A stretch of 64,000 nucleotides of DNA from JABDIY01 sp963803875 (lineage in GTDB: Bacteria; Actinomycetota; Acidimicrobiia; Acidimicrobiales; SZUA-35). The stretch spans positions 301,146 through 365,145 of the forward strand of contig CAWDOA010000009.1 of assembly GCA_963803875.1 (NCBI GenBank), given 5' to 3'. Shown piece by piece: positions 20,177 through 28,868 of this stretch. Both the position numbers and the translations under genes were made by a program. Within the stretch, counting starts at the first letter, position 1. Each line of letters opens with the position of its first letter. Under the pieces are notes generated by a model. It saw only the letters and a program-made list of their open reading frames with translations, was not told the DNA's origin and made no database searches.

Positions 20177-21447
20177 CTCGGTTTGCTCTTCAAGTAGGCA
20201 GCAAGGTCGTCGTATTGACCATCTGCGTTGGCGAAGGTCACATAGTTCCTGGCCGTATCGAGCCAGGGTCCTACCGATGGCTTGACCGACTTCGCCGCTT
20301 TCATCAGCAGTTTCTGATCGACCGGCACCACCGAACCCGTCGTGAGAGCTCGCTGCATCGCATCTTCTACTGCGCTTTCACATACCAAGCGAAGGTCGGC
20401 CCCGCTGAAACCGGCGGTTCGGCGGGCAATCGCCTCGACATCGACACCCTGAACCGGTCGATCGCGCAGGTGGTAGTCGAGAATTGCCGACCGAGCTTGG
20501 GCGTCGGGCGGTAGGACCGCGACCGCTCGATCGAATCGCCCGGGACGCCGCAGGGCGGCATCGACATCCCAGGGAGCGTTCGTGGCTCCGATCATGTACA
20601 CGCCCTCGTTGGTGCCCGACATCCCATCCATCTCACTCAAGAGTTGGGCCACGACGTTTCGCATGCCCGAGGAGTTGTGGGAGCTGCGTTTCTGACCGAT
20701 GGCGTCCACCTCATCAAAGAACAGCACCGATGGAGCCTTCTCCCGAGCTGTCTCAAAGAGCTGATGGAGCTGCTTCTCGCTGTTGCCGATCCACATGTCG
20801 AGCACATCGTGGAGGCCGAGATTCATGAAGTTCGCATCGAGTTCTCCGGCGATGGCTCGGGCCAGAAACGTCTTCCCGCAACCCGGTGGTCCGTACAGCA
20901 GCAATCCCCCACTGGCGGTGAGTCCGTACGCCGCTTGCATTTCCGGATTACGGATCGGGCCGAAGAAACTGCGCTCCAGCTGAGCTTTCACTCCCGACAT
21001 TCCCCCGACATCTGCTAGGCGAATTCGATTGCGTCGGTCATCACGAATCGTGTCCATCAGGAACTCGTCGAATTCGTCGAAGTCCTCGTATCGTTCTCCA
21101 TCCGCCGGCCCTTCGGACCGAATCGCAGTCGGCATTCTGGCCGAAGGTTCGTCGGACTCCGATGGCTCTGGCGCCGTCGCCGGACTCAGGGCTTCCAAAA
21201 GGGCAGTCCAGGCCTCAACCCGAGGTTCCCCCAGTTCGGTTCCGATTCGGACCGCCAGGTTCAGCCCAAGGACATTGGCCGGGTCGACCGACAGGACAGC
21301 TTCAGCTTCAGCCAGCGCTTCACGCATTCGGCTTCGATTTGCCAGTTCTGAACCCAAGTGCAGCCGTAGAGCAAGTGCGTCGGGTCCCCCTGGGTCGGGA
21401 AGACTCGCCAACGCAGTCTGAAGCGCATCGATCACTGGATCGGTCAT
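20173..21447 (-). CDS. AAA+ ATPase with N-terminal TPR-like region
   Basis: The start at ATG 21447 gives 424 residues. The N-terminal 75 residues resemble TPR helices (ALALRLHLGSELANRSRMREALAEAEAVLSVDP). An acidic linker follows, then one classical AAA module. Walker A is GPPGCGKT, Walker B is VLFFDEVDAIG, sensor-1 is MIGATNAP and the arginine-finger region is RRPGRFDRAV, like FtsH/p97-type ATPases. There is no protease domain or membrane helix, so it may be a standalone remodelling or unfolding ATPase whose TPR part recruits clients. Frame upstream of 21447 is discarded as it runs into the hrpA promoter. It is divergent from hrpA, with GACACT 6 nt before the start, a weak match to the leaderless -10 pattern. 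Confidence 0.83.
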   Translation of the reverse strand: MTDPVIDALQTALASLPDPGGPDALALRLHLGSELANRSRMREALAEAEAVLSVDPANVLGLNLAVRIGTELGEPRVEAWTALLEALSPATAPEPSESDEPSARMPTAIRSEGPADGERYEDFDEFDEFLMDTIRDDRRNRIRLADVGGMSGVKAQLERSFFGPIRNPEMQAAYGLTASGGLLLYGPPGCGKTFLARAIAGELDANFMNLGLHDVLDMWIGNSEKQLHQLFETAREKAPSVLFFDEVDAIGQKRSSHNSSGMRNVVAQLLSEMDGMSGTNEGVYMIGATNAPWDVDAALRRPGRFDRAVAVLPPDAQARSAILDYHLRDRPVQGVDVEAIARRTAGFSGADLRLVCESAVEDAMQRALTTGSVVPVDQKLLMKAAKSVKPSVGPWLDTARNYVTFANADGQYDDLAAYLKSKPS

Positions 21448-21511
21448 ACAGGCAGTGTCGACCCAACGGCCGCATAACTGCAACCGAACATCCCACTCGC
21501 CGTACGCCCAA

Positions 21512-21517
21512 TACATT
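21512..21517 (+). promoter_or_regulatory. Leaderless-type -10 box (TACATT) of hrpA
   Basis: TACATT is followed by 6 nt and GTG 21524. It supports that GTG over the earlier in-frame ATG at 21455, which would overlap the divergent AAA gene's promoter. Confidence 0.5.
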
Positions 21518-21523
21518 GTGTCG

Positions 21524-24500
21524 GTGAGCAGTGGCGGGAAGGTCGGGAGCATCCTGTACCCCGAAGAACTCCCGATCGTTGTCCATCGGAACGAGATCCT
21601 CGACGCCCTGCGGTCACACCAGGTGCTGGTGGTTGCTGGGGAGACCGGATCGGGAAAGAGCACCCAACTTCCCAAGATGTTGCTCGAGGTTGCCGAGGAA
21701 CTGGGGTTCAGCGGCTGGATCGGGCATACCCAACCCCGGAGGATTGCGGCCCGGTCGATTGCGGAACGAGTGGCTGAGGAGCTGGGCAGCGACCTCGGTT
21801 CAACTGTGGGCTACGCCGTCCGGTTCGACGACCGAGTGGGCAAGCAGACCCGAATCAAGCTGATGACCGACGGCATCCTGCTGGCCGAGGTCCAACGAGA
21901 TCCGCAACTGAAGCGATACAGCGCCCTGATCATCGATGAAGCTCATGAGCGAAGTCTCAACATCGACTTCCTACTCGGGTACCTCCGGTCGTTGCTGCCC
22001 CGTCGGCCTGAACTCAAGGTGATCATCACGTCCGCGACCATCGACACCGAGCGGTTCGCTCAGCACTTCGCCAACCGGCGCTCTACTCCCGCTCCGATCA
22101 TTTCTGTCTCTGGACGCACCTACCCAGTGGAGATGCGCTACCGACCGATACGGGAAAGCTCCGACCAGGTCGACGGGATCGTCGATGCGGTGAACGAACT
22201 CGCACGCGACGGACGAGGTGACATCCTGGTCTTCCTCCCCGGCGAACGCGACATCCGGGACACGGCCGACGCCCTCGGCGGGCTTGGGCTGATCGATACC
22301 GAGATCGTGCCCCTCTTTGCCAGGTTGTCAGCTGCGGAGCAACATCGAATCTTCGCTTCCCACAAAGGTCGTCGGATCGTCCTGGCCACCAACATCGCCG
22401 AAACCTCGCTCACAGTGCCTGGCATTCGCTACGTGATCGACCCTGGCGAGGTCCGCATCTCCCGCTACAACCAGCGAACCAAGGTCCAACGTCTACCGAT
22501 CGAAGACGTGAGCCAGGCATCGGCCAACCAACGAGCGGGACGGTGTGGTCGGATCGGACCCGGTATCTGCATCCGCCTCTACAGCGAGGACGACTTCGAG
22601 CTACGGCCCGAGTTCACCGATCCGGAGATCACCCGCACGAATCTGGCGTCGGTCATCCTTCAGATGGCCTCTATCGGCCTGGCTCCTGACGGACCCGAGG
22701 ACATCATCGACTTCCCGTTCGTGGAATCACCCGACACCCGAAACATCTCTGACGGCGTACGGCTGCTCGAAGAGCTGGGTGCGGTTGATCTCCACCCGGA
22801 TGCAGCTCAGTGGGTCACCGACCTCGGTCGCCGGTTGGCGCGCCTACCCGTCGATCCGAGAATCGCTCGAATGATCGTCGCCGCCGACGAATGGAACTGT
22901 CTCGACTCCGTGCTTGTGATCGCCGCGGCGCTGTCAATACAGGACCCCCGGGAAGAACCGAGCGACAAGAGAGAATCGGCTCGGCAGAGTCATGCGCGCT
23001 TCCGGCATCCGTCCAGTGATCTTCTGTCGCTTCTTAGCCTGTGGGACTACGCGAACGTCCAGAAGCGGCAACGTTCCTCGGGTTCGTTCAGGCGTATGTG
23101 TCGGAGGGAGTTCCTGAATCACAACCGACTCCGGGAATGGCAAGATCTCTACAGCCAGCTCAAGCGGGTCGCTGCCGAGATGAAACTTCGAAGGCCGGTT
23201 CGCCGTCGGGTCCAGGACGTCGACAGTGACGCCGTGCATCGTTCGGTTCTGACCGGATTGCTCAGTCAGATAGGAATGAAGGACGAGAGCGAGCCCGCCA
23301 AAACAGGCCGTCAAAGCAGCTCGGGGAGAAGGCCGAGATCTCGGTCCGAGTACATCGGTGCCAGAAACGCACGGTTCGTGATCGCTCCAGGGTCTGCTCT
23401 CACCCACGAAGGTCCGCGATGGGTCATGGCCGGTGAGCTGGTGGAAACGAATCGTTTGTATGCCCGCACCGTGGCCCCCATCGATCCACGGTGGATCGAA
23501 CATGCCGCAGAACACCTGGCTACGTACACATACACGGATCCGGTCTGGAGGGCGGACCGTGGTACGGCCACGGTGGTGGAGCGGGCAACGCTGTACGGCC
23601 TTCCCATCGTGCCGGGCCGTACCATCAACCTTCACCGTGTTGATCCCGAGCTTGCTCGAGACGTATTCATCCAGGGCGCACTGGTCGATCGAGACTGGGA
23701 GGTCCCCGAAGGGTCCAAGCTGCACGCCTTTCTCAGCCACAATCGTGATGTGCTGGCCGAGGCGGCTCGGTGGGAATCCAAGACCAGAAACCGAAGCCTG
23801 GAAGTTGAAGCTGAAACGGTCACCGCTCACTACGACCGGCTGATACCCGCTCACGTCGTTTCGGTGAGGCACTTCGAGAAATGGTGGAAGGGCCGGATCG
23901 ACAACGAACCCGCTCTGTTGGATCTCTCGCTCGATGATCTGCTGCCTGCCGGTACCCGATCGGCCGACTTCCCCGATCGATGGTCGAACTCGGGAGCTCG
24001 GCTGGGGTACGTCTTCGAGCCCGGGGATCCCGCGGACGGTATGACGGTGACGCTCACCGCCGCAGAATTGCGAGCGGGCACCGATCCGTACTCCTGGCTG
24101 GTTCCCGGCCATCGGCTCGAACTCGTGACCGAACTTCTTCGCACGCTTCCCAAGGACACGCGAACCCGATTGATCCCACTGCCCAGTACGGCTGCCCGAA
24201 TTGTCGATGCACTGCCGGACTGGCCCACTGACAATACCGACATCGCTGAAGCGGTTCGTCCGTACCTTGTGCTGAACGGAGTTGCGATCGAACCAGGGCT
24301 GCTCAAGCCCGACGACCTGCCAACCCATCTCCGTCCCATATTCCGCGTTGTCGATGCGACCGGCACGATGATCGCAGCTGGTCGGGATCCTGAGCGCCTG
24401 GCCGAACGTTTGGACGACACGTTGCGCAGCCGCCTGGAAGCGACATCACATCCGCTCGAACGATCAGGGTTGACCGAATGGACCGAAGGGGATATCCCCC

Positions 24501-25300
24501 GCACCGCTCACGCAGGCAGTCTCGGAGCTGAGATCGAGGTGTATCCCGCACTGGTCGACCAGGTCGACTCGGTTGACCTACGCGTTCTGGCGACCATCGA
24601 CGAACAGGAACACGAACACTGGTTGGGTGTACGTCGCCTGATTCGATTTCGGCTCGATCGTCCGGTACGACAAGCGCTGAAGCTTCTCTCGACCGAATCG
24701 AATCTCGCACTCGTCGGCCTTGCGAACTCTCCCGAGGTCGACATCTCACGAGCGGGCGTGATCGACGACCTGGTCAACGCAACAATCGACATCATCATGA
24801 CTGCTGCGGGCGGAGCACCGTGGACGGCGACCGACATGCGTGCTCTCGTTAGGTTTGCCCGCCTTCGGTTCGAATCCCTCGTGCAGGAGCACGTCTCGAG
24901 CGTGTCGACACTACTCACAACCGCCAACGCGATCGTGGTTCGGCTCGGTGAACTGGAAGCAGGACCGGTCGACCTGTCCCCCGCTCTGCTCGACAGCCGT
25001 GCGGTGCTCCGGGCACTGGTCTTTCCGGGAAGCCTCACCGCCCAGGGCCTCGAACGGACCGATCACATCGTGCGGTACCTGGAGGGTTTGCAGTACCGGC
25101 TCGATCAGCTACCGGCCGATCGAGATCGCGACCTGTTGAAGATCGGGGAGATACGCCAACTCGAGACCGAGGCAATCCAGAGTCCGGACCTCGAGATCGG
25201 TTGGATGATCCAGGAACTTCGTGTGTCATTGTGGGCACAACATCTGGGAACGGACGGCCCGATCAGTGCGGCACGGATCCGCCGCCGGATCGCTCGCTAG
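21524..25300 (+). CDS. hrpA: ATP-dependent RNA helicase HrpA (DEAH family)
   Basis: This encodes about 1,258 residues, close to the usual 1,300 for HrpA. Helicase motifs are clear: I GETGSGKST, Ia TQPRRIAARS, II DEAH in LIIDEAHERSLN, III TSATID, V NIAETSLTVPG and VI QRAGRCGRIGPG. The HA2 and OB-fold regions follow, then the long C-terminal DUF3418-type extension characteristic of bacterial HrpA. The preferred start is GTG 21524, just after a TACATT box. HrpA enzymes act on RNA, including stalled or collided ribosomes in E. coli; the local context does not add to that. There are no frame breaks despite its length. Confidence 0.93.
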   Translation: MSSGGKVGSILYPEELPIVVHRNEILDALRSHQVLVVAGETGSGKSTQLPKMLLEVAEELGFSGWIGHTQPRRIAARSIAERVAEELGSDLGSTVGYAVRFDDRVGKQTRIKLMTDGILLAEVQRDPQLKRYSALIIDEAHERSLNIDFLLGYLRSLLPRRPELKVIITSATIDTERFAQHFANRRSTPAPIISVSGRTYPVEMRYRPIRESSDQVDGIVDAVNELARDGRGDILVFLPGERDIRDTADALGGLGLIDTEIVPLFARLSAAEQHRIFASHKGRRIVLATNIAETSLTVPGIRYVIDPGEVRISRYNQRTKVQRLPIEDVSQASANQRAGRCGRIGPGICIRLYSEDDFELRPEFTDPEITRTNLASVILQMASIGLAPDGPEDIIDFPFVESPDTRNISDGVRLLEELGAVDLHPDAAQWVTDLGRRLARLPVDPRIARMIVAADEWNCLDSVLVIAAALSIQDPREEPSDKRESARQSHARFRHPSSDLLSLLSLWDYANVQKRQRSSGSFRRMCRREFLNHNRLREWQDLYSQLKRVAAEMKLRRPVRRRVQDVDSDAVHRSVLTGLLSQIGMKDESEPAKTGRQSSSGRRPRSRSEYIGARNARFVIAPGSALTHEGPRWVMAGELVETNRLYARTVAPIDPRWIEHAAEHLATYTYTDPVWRADRGTATVVERATLYGLPIVPGRTINLHRVDPELARDVFIQGALVDRDWEVPEGSKLHAFLSHNRDVLAEAARWESKTRNRSLEVEAETVTAHYDRLIPAHVVSVRHFEKWWKGRIDNEPALLDLSLDDLLPAGTRSADFPDRWSNSGARLGYVFEPGDPADGMTVTLTAAELRAGTDPYSWLVPGHRLELVTELLRTLPKDTRTRLIPLPSTAARIVDALPDWPTDNTDIAEAVRPYLVLNGVAIEPGLLKPDDLPTHLRPIFRVVDATGTMIAAGRDPERLAERLDDTLRSRLEATSHPLERSGLTEWTEGDIPRTAHAGSLGAEIEVYPALVDQVDSVDLRVLATIDEQEHEHWLGVRRLIRFRLDRPVRQALKLLSTESNLALVGLANSPEVDISRAGVIDDLVNATIDIIMTAAGGAPWTATDMRALVRFARLRFESLVQEHVSSVSTLLTTANAIVVRLGELEAGPVDLSPALLDSRAVLRALVFPGSLTAQGLERTDHIVRYLEGLQYRLDQLPADRDRDLLKIGEIRQLETEAIQSPDLEIGWMIQELRVSLWAQHLGTDGPISAARIRRRIAR

Positions 25301-25318
25301 GGCGGGGTCACTGAAAAT

Positions 25319-25332
25319 CTCAACCGGTTGAG
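25319..25332. promoter_or_regulatory. 14-bp perfect palindrome upstream of the PGPGW gene
   Basis: CTCAACCGGTTGAG is a perfect dyad lying about 30 nt upstream of the TACTAT box at 25362, just before the expected -35 region. It could be a transcription-factor operator, or part of a weak terminator for hrpA, which stops at 25300. No T-run follows. Confidence 0.4.
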
Positions 25333-25361
25333 TCGTGCCGCACTTCATGGGGACCCCCGAG

Positions 25362-25367
25362 TACTAT
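25362..25367 (+). promoter_or_regulatory. Leaderless-type -10 box (TACTAT) of the PGPGW gene
   Basis: TACTAT is followed by 7 nt and GTG 25375, the clearest example of the leaderless pattern in this window. Confidence 0.6.
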
Positions 25368-25374
25368 TGGGGCT

Positions 25375-25728
25375 GTGGACATCGACTACACCGAAATCCA
25401 ACCCGGGCTTCAACCGGGTGAGGACGTTCACGGACCGAAACGAATACTCCGGGTGGGTCTGGGTGTAATCCTGGTCATCGCCGGCATCGCAATGCTGGTA
25501 TTACCCGGCCAAGGCATTCTCACGATCATCGTCGGGCTGAACCTCATCAAACCCGACAACGCTCTCGTCCGATGGATCCGGCGTCGGATACCGGGAATTC
25601 CGGTCGAGGGTCCCATTCCCATGAAAGCGATCATGGTTGGTACCTTGCTGTTTGTGGCTTTTGGGGCTGTGTCACTGGTTTGGGGCCGGGACATACTCAA
25701 TTCGACAACAGCGTTCGTTGGACTCTGA
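25375..25728 (+). CDS. Small transmembrane protein, PGPGW family-like
   Basis: This encodes 117 residues from GTG 25375. After a polar, acidic N-terminus come two close hydrophobic stretches with MLVLPGQGILTIIVGL at the turn, which matches the PGPGW family signature (here PGQG). A basic amphipathic segment (WIRRRIPG) and a third helix at the C-terminus follow. This small actinobacterial membrane family has no established function. It is transcribed alone; the next gene is the convergent pyrophosphatase. Confidence 0.75.
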   Translation: MDIDYTEIQPGLQPGEDVHGPKRILRVGLGVILVIAGIAMLVLPGQGILTIIVGLNLIKPDNALVRWIRRRIPGIPVEGPIPMKAIMVGTLLFVAFGAVSLVWGRDILNSTTAFVGL

Positions 25729-25741
25729 TTCGGGCGATCTC

Positions 25742-26371
25742 CTAGTCGGTGGAATCAGCGATTGCGAACGTGTCGGTGTAGTCGGTCATGCTCGCGCCGA
25801 CCACTCTTCGGGCATGTTCAACACCGTAGGTTCCTACCACCTCGATGGCGTTGTGGTCGGCGCCCTCCCGAAACTGCATTTTGTACGTGGCGAAGTAGTG
25901 AACGATCCGCTCCACCACCGTGTTCGGCAGGTGCTTGATGTCAGTGGCGTAGTCGAAGACCGGATCGCTCTTGAGTACGGCGATGATCTTGTCGTCTGCC
26001 TCTCCGCCATCGAGAAGTGCTATCCCGCCAACGACACGAGCCGGCACCACGACTTCAGCCCGGTCAATCCGTTGCTGTGACAGCACACAGATGTCGAGGG
26101 GGTCTTGGTCACCTTCTTCAGACTTCGGCGTCAAAGCAGCCACCTTGTCCCCACAGAAGGTGCGAGGTATGAAGCCGTACAGCGTTGGTGGAAGTGCTGA
26201 CGAACCCTGCGGACGGTCGACCCGCAAGTAGCCGGTCTTCTTGTCGATCTCGTACTTGACCGCATCGAAGGGGGTTATCTCGATGTACGCATCGACCTGA
26301 TCGGGAGGGTTGTCGCCGGTTGACAACCCGTGCCACGGGTGAGCTCTGTATCGATCGAAAGTACGGGCCAT
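25742..26371 (-). CDS. ppa: Inorganic pyrophosphatase (family I)
   Basis: This hydrolyses pyrophosphate to phosphate, pulling biosynthetic reactions forward in the cytosol. It has 209 residues from ATG 26371. The metal-binding signature GDQDPLDICVL and the following DGGEADDKIIAV are present, along with the substrate-binding KYEIDKKTGYLRVDR and YGFIPRT. It is longer than the roughly 170-residue bacterial minimum, with an N-terminal HPWHGLSTGDNPPDQV segment found in a subset of family I enzymes. It is divergent from the uridine kinase, with 42 nt between starts. A CACACT box lies 6 nt upstream, so it may also be leaderless. Confidence 0.93.
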   Translation of the reverse strand: MARTFDRYRAHPWHGLSTGDNPPDQVDAYIEITPFDAVKYEIDKKTGYLRVDRPQGSSALPPTLYGFIPRTFCGDKVAALTPKSEEGDQDPLDICVLSQQRIDRAEVVVPARVVGGIALLDGGEADDKIIAVLKSDPVFDYATDIKHLPNTVVERIVHYFATYKMQFREGADHNAIEVVGTYGVEHARRVVGASMTDYTDTFAIADSTD

Positions 26372-26399
26372 CAACAAAGTGTGCCGCGTGCATGGGTTC

Positions 26400-26405
26400 T
26401 ACACT
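26400..26405 (+). promoter_or_regulatory. Leaderless-type -10 box (TACACT) of the uridine kinase gene
   Basis: TACACT is followed by 8 nt and ATG 26414, in the 42-nt divergent interval with the pyrophosphatase gene. Confidence 0.52.
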
Positions 26406-26413
26406 CCTTTGCG

Positions 26414-27031
26414 ATGAGTTTCCTGGTTGGGGTATCCGGCGGTAGCTGCTCGGGGAAGAGCACGCTCTCGGCTCGCATCCTGAGACATCTTGGAACCGGA
26501 ACCGCCGTCATGCTCGCCTTCGATGCCTACTACTGCGATCGTTCTGATCTGGAACCCGAGGAACGAGCCGAGCTCAACTATGACCATCCGGACTCACTCG
26601 ACATCGACCTGTTCGCTCAACACCTGAACCGGCTGTCGAACGGGAAACCCATCGAGTGCCCGGTCTACGACTTTGCTACGCACACTCGGTTGGCGGAGAC
26701 GCGACGGATCGAACCGGCCCCGGTTGTGGTGGTCGACGGAATTCTATTGCTCGCTGACGAGCGCCTGGCTCACCAGTTCGACATGCGCATCTTCCGCCAG
26801 TGCCCTGAGGAGGTACGGCTCGACCGTCGAATCGAGCGTGACGTGATGTACCGGGGTCGAACCGAGGCGTCGGTTCGCAAGCAGTTTGCCGCCACCGTGA
26901 AGCCCATGCACGACCGGTATGTGGCGCCCTCCGCACGACACGCCGATGTCATCTTCCGGCACGAAAACATCGAGGCCGGGGAGGCCGCCAAGCTCGTGGT
27001 CAGTCGTATTCGCAAAGCCCTCCAGCTCTGA
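26414..27031 (+). CDS. udk: Uridine kinase
   Basis: This phosphorylates uridine/cytidine with ATP or GTP in pyrimidine salvage. It has 205 residues from ATG 26414. The P-loop is GVSGGSCSGKST at the N-terminus, followed by FDAYYCDRSDL and NYDHPDSLD, which are substrate-binding features of Udk/phosphoribulokinase-like kinases. VVVVDGILLL and RRIERDVMYRGRT (lid region) complete the family pattern. The longer frame from 26330 is rejected because it crosses the divergent promoter region. Its stop lies 15 nt from the stop of the convergent M3 peptidase. Confidence 0.9.
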   Translation: MSFLVGVSGGSCSGKSTLSARILRHLGTGTAVMLAFDAYYCDRSDLEPEERAELNYDHPDSLDIDLFAQHLNRLSNGKPIECPVYDFATHTRLAETRRIEPAPVVVVDGILLLADERLAHQFDMRIFRQCPEEVRLDRRIERDVMYRGRTEASVRKQFAATVKPMHDRYVAPSARHADVIFRHENIEAGEAAKLVVSRIRKALQL

Positions 27032-27046
27032 CGGGCAACGGCAACC

Positions 27047-28840
27047 TCAGATCCGTCCAGCTGCCTTCGCCGCTTCGGTGGCTGCGTTGAGCTGACCTTC
27101 CACGATGTCGAGACCGGCATCCCAGAAGCCGGGGTCGGCAAGATCGCATTGCACGATACGCCCCAGCTCTTCGGGGCTCTTGGAGCCACCGGCTCGCAAG
27201 AGATCGAGATAGGCGGGCACGAATGCATCGCCGTCGGTCACATAGCGGGCATAGACGCTGAGAGCGAGAAGTTGACCGTAGGCATATGCATATACGTACC
27301 CGGGGGTACCCATGAAGTGGGGCACATAACTCCACCAATTCCGGTAGCCATCGGTGACCTCCACTGCGTCGCCCAGGACCGCTACCTGAGTCTCGGCCCA
27401 TACGTCGCCGAATCGCTCGACCGAGAGCTCACCTTCTGCTCTACGAATCGTGTGGCACTGATCCTCGAACCGGTTCATTGCCACCTGGCGGAACACAGTT
27501 GCGATCGAGTCTTCCAGCGTGCTCGACAAGAGACTGAATCTCTCGGCAGGATCGTCGAGCATGCTGAGCAACCGGTTGTTTGTGACGGTCTCGCCAAATA
27601 CTGACGCTGTCTCGGCGAGGGTCAACGGCGTGGTCTGATGGAAGATCCCCTGTTCCCGGGCGAGATACGCGTGCACTCCGTGGCCCAACTCGTGTGCCAA
27701 GGTCAGAACGTCCCTGGTGCGCCCGGTCCAGTTCAACATGACGTATGGGTGATGGCTCGGCACGGTGTAGGCACAAAAGGCTCCGCCTCGCTTTCCGGGG
27801 CGGGCGGGAGCGTCGATCCAGTCTTCCTGCAGGAAACGACCGACAACGGTTGCCAGCTCCCCCGAAAAAGACGCATACGCATCGGTGACGATTCCCGACG
27901 CCTCGCTCCACCCGATCGTCTCGTCCGAATCTGCGACCGAAGCAGCGCGGTCGTAGTCGGCGAGTTTCTCCAACCCCAGCACCTGTGCCTTCAGGGCATA
28001 CCAGCGGTGGGGTATGTCGTAGCGACCAACGACGGCGTCGATGAGAGCCTGCACGGATTCATCGGACGCCTCGTTGCTGAGGTTGCGGCTGCTCACCCAG
28101 CTCGGGAAGCCGCGGAGTTTGTCGTCGACCGACTTGTCGAGCAGCAGTGTGTTGTACACGAAGGCTCGGGTCCGTAGTCCCGGTTCCAGACTGGCCGATA
28201 CCGCCTCAGCCGCAGTCTTGCGGACTTCCCGCTCTGGATGCTGGAGATTCGACAGTGCCCCGTCGAGCGGCAGGGTCTCGCCGTCGAGCTCAACCTCGAT
28301 CGAGCTTGTGAGTTCCTCGAACAGCCGCACCCAGGCAGCCGCCCCGGTCACCGACGTGGCATTCAAAACCTTCTCAGCATCCTCGCTGAGAAGGTGGGGG
28401 CGCATCTTGCGCATGTTCGCCAAGTGATGGGAGACAAAGGCCAGCTTGGGATCGGCGATCAGTTGGGCGGCTCGGTCATCGTCAACGAGAGCCCACTCGA
28501 GATCGACAAAGATGAGCCGTCCGGATATGTCGGTGGATCGCTGTTGCATCTTGGCCATGGCGGCCCCCAGCGCCGGGTCCTGGGTGTCCACACTGAATTG
28601 CAGCATGACGTAGTGGCCCGCCCTGCTGGCGAGTTCACTCACCTCGGCCAGCTGAGTGAACATGTCGGCCAGCTGGCTCGCATCCAGGCTCGCCACCCGT
28701 CCCTTGAAGGTGGCTTCGACTGATTCGGAGACTTCATCAGCTTGGTCGAGCAGGGCGTCGGCATCTACCGCACCGTTGAGGAGCCCCTCGAGGTTCCAAG
28801 CAACGTGTCCAGCGGTGAGGTCTGTTTCAATATCGGTCAC
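27047..28840 (-). CDS. pepF: M3 family oligoendopeptidase (PepF-like)
   Basis: This is a zinc metallopeptidase that cleaves short peptides in the cytosol, about 597 residues from GTG 28840. The zinc motif is LAHELGHGVHAYL (HExxH), with the downstream Glu in LAETASVFGE. The N-terminal half is the all-helical PepF region with KGRVASLDASQLADMF, and the C-terminal half has GYVYAYAYGQLLALSVY, typical of oligoendopeptidase F. The longer frame to 28915 overlaps the next gene's 3' end and is unlikely. A CAGAAT hexamer lies 6 nt before the GTG, so a leaderless transcript is possible. No link to the adjacent ATP-grasp cluster is demonstrable, although a peptidase next to peptide-ligase-like genes is noted. 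Confidence 0.92.
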   Translation of the reverse strand: MTDIETDLTAGHVAWNLEGLLNGAVDADALLDQADEVSESVEATFKGRVASLDASQLADMFTQLAEVSELASRAGHYVMLQFSVDTQDPALGAAMAKMQQRSTDISGRLIFVDLEWALVDDDRAAQLIADPKLAFVSHHLANMRKMRPHLLSEDAEKVLNATSVTGAAAWVRLFEELTSSIEVELDGETLPLDGALSNLQHPEREVRKTAAEAVSASLEPGLRTRAFVYNTLLLDKSVDDKLRGFPSWVSSRNLSNEASDESVQALIDAVVGRYDIPHRWYALKAQVLGLEKLADYDRAASVADSDETIGWSEASGIVTDAYASFSGELATVVGRFLQEDWIDAPARPGKRGGAFCAYTVPSHHPYVMLNWTGRTRDVLTLAHELGHGVHAYLAREQGIFHQTTPLTLAETASVFGETVTNNRLLSMLDDPAERFSLLSSTLEDSIATVFRQVAMNRFEDQCHTIRRAEGELSVERFGDVWAETQVAVLGDAVEVTDGYRNWWSYVPHFMGTPGYVYAYAYGQLLALSVYARYVTDGDAFVPAYLDLLRAGGSKSPEELGRIVQCDLADPGFWDAGLDIVEGQLNAATEAAKAAGRI

Positions 28841-28868
28841 CACTCCATTCTGTCCCCCGAGGGAGGGA

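Noticed and set aside
22934..24328. Leftward 464-codon open frame
   Set aside because: Antisense to the intact hrpA gene, with no recognisable domain.
24862..24880. GGTTCGAATCCC, a tRNA T-loop-like string
   Set aside because: It is inside hrpA coding sequence and I find no matching acceptor or anticodon arm around it.
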